From Marilutibacter chinensis (GTDB lineage Bacteria > Pseudomonadota > Gammaproteobacteria > Xanthomonadales > Xanthomonadaceae): DNA of 64,000 bases. The position numbers and the translations under genes are program-made. Positions 8,199 to 15,760 of this stretch are shown piece after piece. The notes beneath the pieces are model-generated. The model did not search any database. It saw nothing but the letters and a program-made list of their open reading frames with translations, and was not told the DNA's origin. Location of the stretch: assembly GCF_021725675.1 (NCBI RefSeq), contig NZ_JAKJPO010000001.1:124001-188000 (forward strand). The letters are read 5' to 3'. Numbering within the stretch: position 1 is the stretch's first letter; every line of letters starts with the position of its first letter.

Positions 8199-9647
8199 AT
8201 GAACGCACGCCCCGGTTTTCGTAGCGATGCCCGCAGCGACTCGCGTGGAGACGGACGCGGGGACAGGCGCTTCCAGACCCGCGACGAGGCCCGGGTCGAC
8301 CAGTTGCGGATTCCGCCGCAGTCGATCGAGGCCGAGCAGGCGGTGCTCGGCGGCCTCATGCTGGCGCCGGACGCCTACGACCGCATCGTCGACCACCTCT
8401 CCGAGTCGGACTTCTACCGCCGCGACCACCAGCTGATCTTCCGCGCGATCAACGAGCTGGCGCAGAAGGCCAAGCCGTACGATGCGGTGACCCTCGGCGA
8501 GTGGTTCGAATCGATGGGGTTGGGCGAGCAGGTCGCCGGTGGCGCCTACCTGATCGAACTGGCCAGTACGACGCCGTCGGCCGCGAACATCCGCGCCTAC
8601 GCCGACATCGTCCGCGACAAGGCGATCCTGCGTCAGTTGATCGACGTCGGCACCGGCATCGTCAACGACGGTTTCCAGCCCGACGGCCGCGAGAGCAGCG
8701 AGATCCTCGACGAGGCCGAGCGCCAGGTGCTGGCGATCGCCCAGGCCAGCAACAACGGCAAGAACGACTTCACCAGCGTCCACCAGGCGCTGACCGCCGC
8801 GTTCGACGAGCTGCAGACCCGCTACGCCAACGGCGGCGCGATTACCGGCCTGCCGACCGGCTATACCGAGTTCGACGAACTGACCGCCGGTCTGCAGAAG
8901 ACCGACCTGATCATCCTCGCCGCGCGTCCTGCGATGGGCAAGACCACGCTGGCGCTGAACATGGCCGAGTACGCGGCGTTCCGCAGCAAGCAGCCGGTCG
9001 CGGTGTTCTCGATGGAAATGTCGGCCAGCCAGCTGGCGATGCGCCTGATCTCCTCGGTCGGCCGGGTCAACGCCCAGCGCCTGCGTACCGGCCAGCTCGA
9101 GGACGAGGACTGGAGCCGCGTCACCAGCGCGATCCGCCAGCTGCGCGAGGTCAAGATCTTCATCGACGACGAGCCGGGGCTGTCGCCGACCAAGCTCGCC
9201 GCCAAGGCGCGCAGGCTCAAGCGCGAGCATGGCCTGGGCCTGATCGTGATTGACTACCTGCAGCTGATGTCGGTGCCGGGCAACAACGAGAATCGCGCGA
9301 CCGAGATCTCGGAGATCTCGCGCTCGCTGAAGGGCCTGGCGAAGGAGCTGGAGGTGCCGGTGATCGCGCTGTCGCAGCTCAACCGCTCGCTGGAAACGCG
9401 TACCGACAAGCGCCCTGTGATGGCCGACCTGCGCGAGTCCGGCGCGATCGAGCAGGACGCCGACATGATCGTCTTCATCTACCGCGACGAGTACTACAAC
9501 AAGGAAAACTCGCCGGACAAGGGCCTGGCCGAAGTCATCATCGGCAAGCAGCGAAGCGGCCCGACCGGCTCGGTGAAGCTCAAGTTCTTCGGCGAGTACA
9601 CCCGCTTCGACAACCTCGCCCACGACTCGATCGGCAGCTTCGAGTGA
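8199..9647 (+). CDS. dnaB: Replicative DNA helicase DnaB
   Basis: 482 residues from the ATG at 8199 (MNARPGFRSDARSD...). The N-terminal domain begins at VDQLRIPPQSIEAEQAVLGGLMLAPDAYD and the RecA-like C-terminal domain holds Walker A ARPAMGKTTLALN near residue 245 and Walker B-like LGLIVIDYLQLMS. The C-terminal DLRESGAIEQDADMIVFIYRDEYY is diagnostic. DnaB is the hexameric 5'-3' helicase that opens the replication fork. An upstream GTG-containing frame to 8157 is possible, but the ATG with CAGGAG is preferred. The N-terminal 30 residues are rich in Arg, Asp and Ser and probably disordered. Confidence 0.97.
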   Translation: MNARPGFRSDARSDSRGDGRGDRRFQTRDEARVDQLRIPPQSIEAEQAVLGGLMLAPDAYDRIVDHLSESDFYRRDHQLIFRAINELAQKAKPYDAVTLGEWFESMGLGEQVAGGAYLIELASTTPSAANIRAYADIVRDKAILRQLIDVGTGIVNDGFQPDGRESSEILDEAERQVLAIAQASNNGKNDFTSVHQALTAAFDELQTRYANGGAITGLPTGYTEFDELTAGLQKTDLIILAARPAMGKTTLALNMAEYAAFRSKQPVAVFSMEMSASQLAMRLISSVGRVNAQRLRTGQLEDEDWSRVTSAIRQLREVKIFIDDEPGLSPTKLAAKARRLKREHGLGLIVIDYLQLMSVPGNNENRATEISEISRSLKGLAKELEVPVIALSQLNRSLETRTDKRPVMADLRESGAIEQDADMIVFIYRDEYYNKENSPDKGLAEVIIGKQRSGPTGSVKLKFFGEYTRFDNLAHDSIGSFE

Positions 9648-9687
9648 TGCGGCGGGCAGGGCCGCCGGTGGATTAGCATAGGCAGCC

Positions 9688-10878
9688 ATGCACGCGCCCG
9701 ATCACGCCCAGGATGCATCCGGGCCGGTTCAGTCCGGCGTCGTCGACACCCGCCCGACCCGGGTGCGGGTCGACCTCGACAACCTGTCCCACAACCTCGG
9801 CCGCATCCGCGCCCATGTCGGCGTACCGGTGATGGCGATCGTCAAGGCCAACGCCTACGGCCACGGCCTGGTGCCGGTGGCCCGCCACCTGCAGGCGCAG
9901 GGCGTCGACCAGCTGGGCGTGGCCTTCGTCGAGGAGGGCGTGCGCCTGCGCCAGGCCGGCGTCACCACGCCGGTCCTGGTGCTCGGCGGCATTTCCGGTC
10001 GCCAGATCTCGCAGTACATCGCCCACGACCTGGAGATCACCGTGTCCTCGCTGGACAAGTTGCACCAGGTCGAGGCGGCGGCCGAGGCGATGGGGCGACG
10101 GGCGGTGATCCATCTGAAGATCGACACCGGCATGGAACGCATCGGGGTACACAGCTACTCGTCGCGGCCCTTCATCGAGGCGGCGGCGGCTTCGCGCTGG
10201 TGCGAGCTGAAGGCGGTCTATTCGCATCTGGCTTGCGCGGACGACCCCGGGTCGGCGATGACCGCGCTGCAGCTGGAGCGCTTCCTCGAAGCCTGCGCGC
10301 ATTTCGACCGGATCGGCGCGCCGATGCCGCTGCGCCACCTGGCCAACTCCGGCGGGGTGCTGCACTTCCCGCAGACCTGGCTCGACATGGTCCGGCCGGG
10401 GATCGCGCTGTACGGCGTGCTGCCGGATCCCGCCTCGCGCCGCAGCATCGATCTCCGCCCGGTCATGTCGCTGGTCTCGCAGGTGGTCTATTTCAAGGTC
10501 GTCAAGGCCGGCAACCCGGTCAGCTATGGCGCGACCTGGGCGCCGTCGACCGACACCCGTGTGGTGACCATTCCGATCGGCTATGGCGACGGCTATCCGC
10601 GCGCGCTGTCGTCGGCTGGCGACGGGCGGGGCGGGGCGGTGCTGATCCGCGGCCGCCGCCATCCGATCGTCGGCCGCGTGTGCATGGACCAGTTCATGGT
10701 CGACATTGGCCAGGAGAGCGCCTGGAACGAGGACGAGGTCGTGCTGATCGGCCGCCAGGGCGATGCGTTCCTCGGTGCCGAGGAACTGGCCCGGATGGCC
10801 GGCACGATCCCGTACGAGATCATGGTCGGCCTCAACGAACGGATTCCGCGGCAATACGTCGGCGGCGTCGCGGAGTAG
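9688..10878 (+). CDS. alr: Alanine racemase, biosynthetic or catabolic
   Basis: 396 residues. It interconverts L- and D-alanine with PLP for peptidoglycan. The PLP lysine is K53 in AIVKANAYGHGL, and the second catalytic tyrosine lies in NPVSYGATWAP. IPIGYGDGYPR and GRVCMDQFMVD complete the signature. The first 20 residues (HAPDHAQDASGPVQSGVVDT) precede the fold and are poorly conserved in type. dnaB lies 40 bp upstream on the same strand; a TAGCAT box 8 nt before the ATG may be a -10. A GC-rich perfect inverted repeat follows the gene (10901-10932). Confidence 0.95.
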   Translation: MHAPDHAQDASGPVQSGVVDTRPTRVRVDLDNLSHNLGRIRAHVGVPVMAIVKANAYGHGLVPVARHLQAQGVDQLGVAFVEEGVRLRQAGVTTPVLVLGGISGRQISQYIAHDLEITVSSLDKLHQVEAAAEAMGRRAVIHLKIDTGMERIGVHSYSSRPFIEAAAASRWCELKAVYSHLACADDPGSAMTALQLERFLEACAHFDRIGAPMPLRHLANSGGVLHFPQTWLDMVRPGIALYGVLPDPASRRSIDLRPVMSLVSQVVYFKVVKAGNPVSYGATWAPSTDTRVVTIPIGYGDGYPRALSSAGDGRGGAVLIRGRRHPIVGRVCMDQFMVDIGQESAWNEDEVVLIGRQGDAFLGAEELARMAGTIPYEIMVGLNERIPRQYVGGVAE

Positions 10879-10900
10879 TTCGCGCCCATCGTGCATGCCG

Positions 10901-10932
10901 GCCGGCGCCGTCCCGGTTCCGGCGGCGCCGGC
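10901..10932 (+). terminator. GC-rich hairpin after alr, possible terminator
   Basis: A perfect 10-bp inverted repeat GCCGGCGCCG (10901-10910) / CGGCGCCGGC (10923-10932) with a 12-nt loop lies 22 bp after the alr stop. There is no U-run, so intrinsic termination is uncertain. Confidence 0.4.
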
Positions 10933-11017
10933 GCGAGCCCCTGCCTGCCGTCCGCGACATGCGCGTTGACGTTGTTCGAGCGCCCATGATTCACTCCGGG
11001 CGTACCGGGGAGAGCAC

Positions 11018-12484
11018 ATGGACAAGTCAGCATCGCCCGGCCGACCGGATCCCGGCGGCCAACGCGAACCGATGTCGAAGGTCGATACCGCGTGGTTGCG
11101 GATGGAGCGGCGATCGAACCCGATGATGATCACCGGGGTGCTGATGTTCGCCGAACCGTTGTCGCTGGACGCGCTGCGCCGGCTGGTCGGCGAACGTTTC
11201 CTTGCCTATCGCAGGTTCCGCCAGCGGGCCGTGCAGACGGCCTCCTCGGCGGTCTGGGAAACCGATGAAGCGCTCGACATCGACTGGCACGTGCAGCCGG
11301 CGAGCCTGCCGGGGCGCGGCGGCAAGCGGGCGCTGGAACGCTTCGTCAGTCGCCTGGCATCGACACCGCTCGACCCTGCGCGTCCGCGCTGGCAGTTCCA
11401 CCTGGTCGAGGACTACCGCGGAGGTTCGGCGCTGGTCGCCCGCATCCACCATTGCTACGCCGACGGCATCGCTCTGGTGCAGGTGTTGCTGTCGCTGACC
11501 GACACCCGGCGCGACCCGCGTCGCGACGCCGACCTGACCCATGCCTGGCTGAAGCAGGAGCATGCCGGCGTCGCGCGCCGCGTCGGCGCGGTCGACCGCT
11601 ACGTCAGGCTCGGCGGGAAGATGGTCGAGAAGGGGCTCGAGATGTATCGCGATCCGACCCTGGCCGCGGTGCTGGCCCGGGAGGGCGGCGAGATCGCGCG
11701 CGAGCTGCTGACCGCGCTGGCGCTGCCCGACGATCCGCCATCGCTGCTGCGCGGCGCGCTGGGCCCGCGCAAGCGGGTGGCCTGGGCCGAGCCGCTGGAT
11801 CTCGAGGAGGTCAAAGCGGTCGGCCGCGCCTGCGGTTGCACCGTCAACGACGTGTTGATGGCGGTCGCCGCCGGTGCGCTGCGGCGCTACCTGGTCGAGC
11901 GGGGCGATCCGGTCGATGGCATGACCCTGCGCGCGACCGTGCCGGTCAATCTGCGGCCCCTGGAACATGCGCGCAAGCTCGGCAACCACTTCGGCCTGGT
12001 GTTCCTGGAACTGCCGGTCGGCGAGGCCAACCCGGTGCGTCGGGTGGAACGCGTCGCCGACTGCATGAAGTCTCTGAAGAATTCAAAGCAAGCCATTGTC
12101 GCATATGGACTTCTTGCGACTCTCGGCGTGGCGCCCGCAGGCGTGCAGTCGGTCGCGCTGGAGCTGCTGAGCCGCAAGGCCTCGACCGTGGCGACCAACG
12201 TGCCCGGGCCGCAGCAGCCGCTGTACCTCGCCGGCGCCGCGCTCGACCAGATGATGTTCTGGGTGCCGCAGACCGGCTCGATCGGCGTCGGTATCTCGAT
12301 CCTCAGCTACAACGGCCGCGTACATTTCGGACTGATTTCCGACGGCAAGCTGATCCCGGACCCGGACGATGTGATCCGGCATTTCGGCGAAGAGTTCGAG
12401 AAGCTGCTCTATCTCGCCCTGATGGGGAGCTGGGACGCGCCGCTGGATGCCGATGCGGCCCAGGCGATGCTCCCGGAGGAGTAG
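11018..12484 (+). CDS. Wax ester synthase/diacylglycerol acyltransferase (WS/DGAT) family protein
   Basis: 488 residues. The catalytic HHxxxDG motif is present as HHCYADG (H144, H145, D149), and the C-terminal domain contains ATVPVNLRPLE and TNVPGPQQPLYLAGA, both typical of the family. These enzymes esterify fatty alcohols or diacylglycerol with acyl-CoA; in proteobacteria some members act on other lipids, so the true product is unknown. ATG at 11018 has GGGGAGAG 3-10 nt upstream and is preferred; MSKVDTAWLRM at residue 19 is where the conserved fold begins. A short AT-richer stretch occurs around 12065-12120 within the gene. It appears monocistronic. Confidence 0.92.
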   Translation: MDKSASPGRPDPGGQREPMSKVDTAWLRMERRSNPMMITGVLMFAEPLSLDALRRLVGERFLAYRRFRQRAVQTASSAVWETDEALDIDWHVQPASLPGRGGKRALERFVSRLASTPLDPARPRWQFHLVEDYRGGSALVARIHHCYADGIALVQVLLSLTDTRRDPRRDADLTHAWLKQEHAGVARRVGAVDRYVRLGGKMVEKGLEMYRDPTLAAVLAREGGEIARELLTALALPDDPPSLLRGALGPRKRVAWAEPLDLEEVKAVGRACGCTVNDVLMAVAAGALRRYLVERGDPVDGMTLRATVPVNLRPLEHARKLGNHFGLVFLELPVGEANPVRRVERVADCMKSLKNSKQAIVAYGLLATLGVAPAGVQSVALELLSRKASTVATNVPGPQQPLYLAGAALDQMMFWVPQTGSIGVGISILSYNGRVHFGLISDGKLIPDPDDVIRHFGEEFEKLLYLALMGSWDAPLDADAAQAMLPEE

Positions 12485-12607
12485 GCGCAGACGCCCTTGC
12501 GACGGGCCTGCTGCAAGCTGAATGGGGTTTCCGGCCGTCACCCACCGGAGACGCTGGAAGGATTAGCGTGTGGACCTGTCCTCACGCCACCCAACGAGGT
12601 TGACCTC

Positions 12608-13315
12608 ATGAAGATCCAGATTCGCAACGTTCTCGCGGCTGCCGTCGTCACCGCGATGGTGGCCGGTTGCGCGACCACCGGTTACGGTGGCGGCTATGGC
12701 GATCAGGGCTATGGACAGCCGCAGCAGCAACAGTCGGGCATGAGCCGAACCCAGAAGGGCGCCCTGATCGGCGCGCTGGCCGGGGTGGCGGCGGGCCTGC
12801 TCAGCGGCGACGACGCGACCGAACGCCGTCAGCGTGCGCTGGTCGGCGCCGGCATCGGCGGCCTCGCCGGTGGCGCGATCGGCAACTACCAGGACCGCCA
12901 GGAGCGCGCGCTGCGCGAGCAGATGGCCGGCACCGGCGTCGACGTGATCCGCCAGGGTGACAACATCACCCTCAACATGCCGAGCAACATCACCTTCGAC
13001 TTCGACAAGTCGGACCTGAAGCCGGCGTTCTACCCGGTGCTGGACGATGTCGCCAACACCCTGCGCCAGTACGACCAGACCATCGTCGAGGTCGCCGGCC
13101 ATACCGACAGCGTCGGCAGCGATGCCTACAACCAGCAGTTGTCCGAGCGCCGTGCGGCCGCGGTCGGCAACTACCTGATGTCGCGCGGGCTGCTGCGTGA
13201 CCGCTTCATCCTGATCGGCGCCGGCGAGGGTCATCCTGTCGCCAGCAACGACACCGAAAGCGGCCGGGCCCAGAACCGCCGCGTCGAGATCACCCTGGTG
13301 CCGGTGCGCTCCTGA
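12608..13315 (+). CDS. OmpA-family lipoprotein (YiaD-like)
   Basis: 235 residues. The N-terminus is a lipoprotein signal (MKIQIRNVLAAAVVTAMVAGC, lipobox VAGC at residue 21), then a Gly/Gln-rich linker, a glycine-zipper segment (KGALIGALAGVAAGLLSG and ALVGAGIGGLAGGAIGNY, residues about 50-95) and a C-terminal OmpA peptidoglycan-binding domain (NITFDFDKSDLKP, VAGHTDSVGSDAYNQQLSERRAAAVGNYL, GEGHPVASNDTESGRAQNRRVEI). It likely anchors the outer membrane to the cell wall. The start with the lipobox is preferred to the upstream in-frame 12497. A terminator follows. Confidence 0.93.
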   Translation: MKIQIRNVLAAAVVTAMVAGCATTGYGGGYGDQGYGQPQQQQSGMSRTQKGALIGALAGVAAGLLSGDDATERRQRALVGAGIGGLAGGAIGNYQDRQERALREQMAGTGVDVIRQGDNITLNMPSNITFDFDKSDLKPAFYPVLDDVANTLRQYDQTIVEVAGHTDSVGSDAYNQQLSERRAAAVGNYLMSRGLLRDRFILIGAGEGHPVASNDTESGRAQNRRVEITLVPVRS

Positions 13316-13357
13316 GGACGTCGCGGGCAACCCGCTTTGGCACCGACAGCTGCACAG

Positions 13358-13383
13358 ACACGGGCCGCATCAGCGGCCCGTGT
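13358..13383. terminator. Perfect 11-bp hairpin between convergent genes
   Basis: ACACGGGCCGC / GCGGCCCGTGT with an ATCA loop lies between the OmpA-family gene (plus) and the MgtC-like gene (minus). The stem is perfect, but neither side has a U-run, so it may work with Rho or as a bidirectional terminator. Confidence 0.65.
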
Positions 13384-13411
13384 CGTGTCCGGCAGCGGCA
13401 TCCACCCACCC

Positions 13412-13855
13412 TCAGCGTTCCAGGGCCCTGAGGATCGTCAACACCACCAGCGTCAACAGGGTGGCCGCGATGCCGAGCAGATGGAAGCCCAGACCGCAGG
13501 CCACTCCGATCACCGCGACCATCAACAGGGATGCCGCTGTCGTGATGCCGGCGATCGCACCGTCCGAGCGCCGAGCGAAGATGGTGCCGGCGCCGATGAA
13601 CGCAACGCCCGCCACCACCGCTTCGATCAGCCTCAACGGGTCGACCTGCAGGGTCGCGCCCGACAGCGGAAAGGCATCGCCATCGAGGACGAGGCGGCCC
13701 ACACCCAGCAGCAGGGCCGCGGCCGCGCCGACCAGCATGTGGGTCCGGAACCCGGCGGGCCGGTCCTTCAATTCGCGCTCATAGCCGATGAGCCCTCCGA
13801 GCACCATGGCGATGCCGACGTTGCCCAGCGCGATGGCTTGCGACATCCAGTCCAT
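13412..13855 (-). CDS. MgtC/SapB-family inner membrane protein
   Basis: About 147 residues from the ATG at 13855. The conserved MgtC core is present: ALGNVGIAMVLGGLIGYERELKDRPAGFRTHMLVGAAAALL, then VVAGVAFIGAGTIFARR and ITTAASLLMVAVIGVACGLGFHLLG. Four to five membrane helices are expected. MgtC proteins are linked to growth at low magnesium and, in pathogens, to inhibition of the F1Fo ATPase. The short form seen here, without the C-terminal ACT-like domain, matches the SapB type. Start choice between 13855 and the ATG 9 nt downstream is open; no good Shine-Dalgarno is seen. A TTG-started longer frame is unlikely. Confidence 0.85.
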   Translation of the reverse strand: MDWMSQAIALGNVGIAMVLGGLIGYERELKDRPAGFRTHMLVGAAAALLLGVGRLVLDGDAFPLSGATLQVDPLRLIEAVVAGVAFIGAGTIFARRSDGAIAGITTAASLLMVAVIGVACGLGFHLLGIAATLLTLVVLTILRALER

Positions 13856-14144
13856 CGGCGCAGCTTGCGACCGCGAACGTGCAGGCCAGGTCAACCGGCC
13901 GCGGGCCGGCCGTTCTTCGGGACCGCCGGCGACGGCGGAAGGCAGGCGGTCCGGGCCAATCGGGGCCGCTGGCGTTACTATGGCGGACCTTTCCTAGTCA
14001 TCGAATGCAAGGCCAGAAGCCGATGTGTACCGGACGCAGCATCGTTCATCACCACGGGTCCGGCGCCTCGGCGTGGTCCGCCCGGTGTCCGCTCCCGTCT
14101 TCCACGTCGCCGTCGGCAGACGCGGCTGATCCTCTGCGGGGGCG

Positions 14145-15170
14145 ATGGGGTTGAAGGGGCGGCCCGAAGGCATCGGCAAGCCGGTTGCGGCTGTCAATCC
14201 CCGCCCGCTGATCGCCGCCGACGTTGGCGGCACCCATGCGCGGGTGGCGCGGGTGGAGCCGGTCGCGGTGCCGGCGACAGTGCGGCTGGCCGACTATCGC
14301 CGCTACGACTGCGCCGACTTTCCCGATCTGGCGGCGATTCTTCGCACCTTCGTCGACGAGGCCGGAATCGGCCCGCAGGCGGACGCGACGGTGGCGATCG
14401 CGGGCCTTCTGGTCGGCGACACGCTCGTGCACGCGAACCTGCCATGGTCGGTGTCGGTCAGTGCGACCGTCGCCGCGGCCGGTTTGAACAGCCTGCGCCT
14501 GATCAACGACTTCGAGGCGATGGCCTGGGCGGTGCCGAGCATCGATCTGGGCCGGGCGCGGCTGGTCAGCGGTCCGGACAGGACCACCGAGCCGGGGCCG
14601 GCGCTGGTGATCGGCCCCGGTACCGGCTTCGGCGCCTCGGTGCGGGTTCCCGGGCGGCCGCCGCTGGTAGTGCCGACAGAAGCCGGACACGCTGCGCTGT
14701 CGGTGCGCAGCGCCCATGAACTGGAGGTGCTTGCGGTGTTCATGCGCCGCTGGAGCCACGTCGGCAACGAGCGCATGCTGTCCGGCCCCGGCCTGCTCAA
14801 CACCTATCAGGCGCTGTGCGGGATCGACGGCGTGGCTGCCCGTCTGCAGGAGCCGGCCGCGATCACCGCCGCCGCTCAACAGGGGTGCGATCCGCAGGCG
14901 GTCGAGGCGCTGTCGATGTTCTGCAATGTGCTCGGCAGTGTCGCCGGCGACCTCGCGCTCACCTTCGGTGCGAAGGCGGTCTACCTGGCCGGGGGCATTC
15001 CCGCGCAGATCGCCGACTTCCTGCTCGCCAGCGATTTCGCCGCGCGCTTCGTCGACAAGGGCGTGATGGGCGAGGTGCTCAGGCGCGTGCCGGTGCACCT
15101 GGTCGAACACGGTCAGCTCGGTCTGCAGGGCGCCGCGTCCTGGTACATGGAGCACCTTCCGGCTGACTGA
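14145..15170 (+). CDS. glk: Glucokinase
   Basis: 341 residues of the Glk (non-ROK) family. It phosphorylates glucose with ATP. Seen are the phosphate-binding LIAADVGGTHARVARV near residue 22, LPWSVSVSATVAAAGLNSLRLINDFEAMAWAVP with the catalytic Asp, VIGPGTGFGAS, PTEAGHAALSV and the C-terminal KAVYLAGGIPAQI. The ATG at 14145 gives 18 residues before the fold; there is no strong Shine-Dalgarno. A 289-bp gap separates it from the divergent MgtC-like gene, in which I see no clear promoter. It converges on ssrA with a shared terminator. Confidence 0.95.
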   Translation: MGLKGRPEGIGKPVAAVNPRPLIAADVGGTHARVARVEPVAVPATVRLADYRRYDCADFPDLAAILRTFVDEAGIGPQADATVAIAGLLVGDTLVHANLPWSVSVSATVAAAGLNSLRLINDFEAMAWAVPSIDLGRARLVSGPDRTTEPGPALVIGPGTGFGASVRVPGRPPLVVPTEAGHAALSVRSAHELEVLAVFMRRWSHVGNERMLSGPGLLNTYQALCGIDGVAARLQEPAAITAAAQQGCDPQAVEALSMFCNVLGSVAGDLALTFGAKAVYLAGGIPAQIADFLLASDFAARFVDKGVMGEVLRRVPVHLVEHGQLGLQGAASWYMEHLPAD

Positions 15171-15229
15171 ATCGCCGGACCGCGGCGACCTGTCTGGCTG
15201 CCGATGGAGAGTTGCCAGCGAACGAACGG

Positions 15230-15261
15230 AAAAGCCCCCGCCATTCCTGGCGGGGGCTTTT
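15230..15261. terminator. Bidirectional terminator between glk and ssrA
   Basis: AAAAGCCCCCGCC (15230-15242), loop ATTCCT, GGCGGGGGCTTTT (15249-15261). The perfect 13-bp stem has A- and T-runs on both sides, so it can end transcripts of glk on the plus strand and ssrA on the minus strand. Confidence 0.92.
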
Positions 15262-15267
15262 GTCGAT

Positions 15268-15622
15268 TGGTGGAGGTGGGCGGAATCGAACCGCCGTCCG
15301 AAGGCACTCCATCCCCGGCACTACATGTTTAGTGCTCCGTTGAATCTCGTCTGCCGACAGCACGGCGCACAAAGCGCATCGGCGGACCAGCCCGTTTTGG
15401 TTTGACCGGGGGCTGACGGGCGGCGGCCCCCGGCGATTCCGTGATGATGACCCTACGCTGCGAGCACGGACACAGGCAGTTTCGGGGCTTAGGCCTTAAG
15501 CGGCCAGAGCGTAGTTGTCGTCGTTGGCAACTATGAGTTTTGCAGCTGGATTTACGAGGAAAGCTACCCCCTCGACATGCGCCAGGCGATTTCGCGACCC
15601 CCGTCGAAGCCAGTGCACCCCC
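15268..15622 (-). ncRNA. ssrA: Transfer-messenger RNA (tmRNA)
   Basis: A 355-nt one-piece tmRNA that rescues stalled ribosomes together with SmpB. The 5' end GGGGGTG pairs with CACCTCC before A-CCA at the 3' end to form the acceptor stem. The 3' end contains GGTTCGATTCC, the T-arm. The tag frame lies in the middle and reads ANDDNYALAA, ending in TAA at 15498-15496; the alanine charged on tmRNA precedes it. E. coli has ANDENYALAA, so one residue differs. smpB lies about 2.5 kb away on the same strand. Reading frames crossing this locus are not genes. Confidence 0.97.
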
Positions 15623-15648
15623 GGGGACATGAAAAACCTGTCGCAGCC

Positions 15649-15682
15649 AGTATAGGGGCGGCCGGCGCCAAGGCAATGGGCG
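15649..15682 (-). promoter_or_regulatory. ssrA promoter
   Basis: On the minus strand TATACT lies at 15654-15649 and TTGCCT at 15676-15671, with a 16-bp spacer. Transcription would start near 15642, giving a precursor with a leader of about 20 nt that RNase P would remove to give the mature end at 15622. Confidence 0.65.
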
Positions 15683-15760
15683 GGCGTTCCGGCTCCGGCG
15701 TTCCGTTCATGCCGCCGCCACGGCTGACGGCCTGCGTCGGCGACACGGTATCCTGCATGG

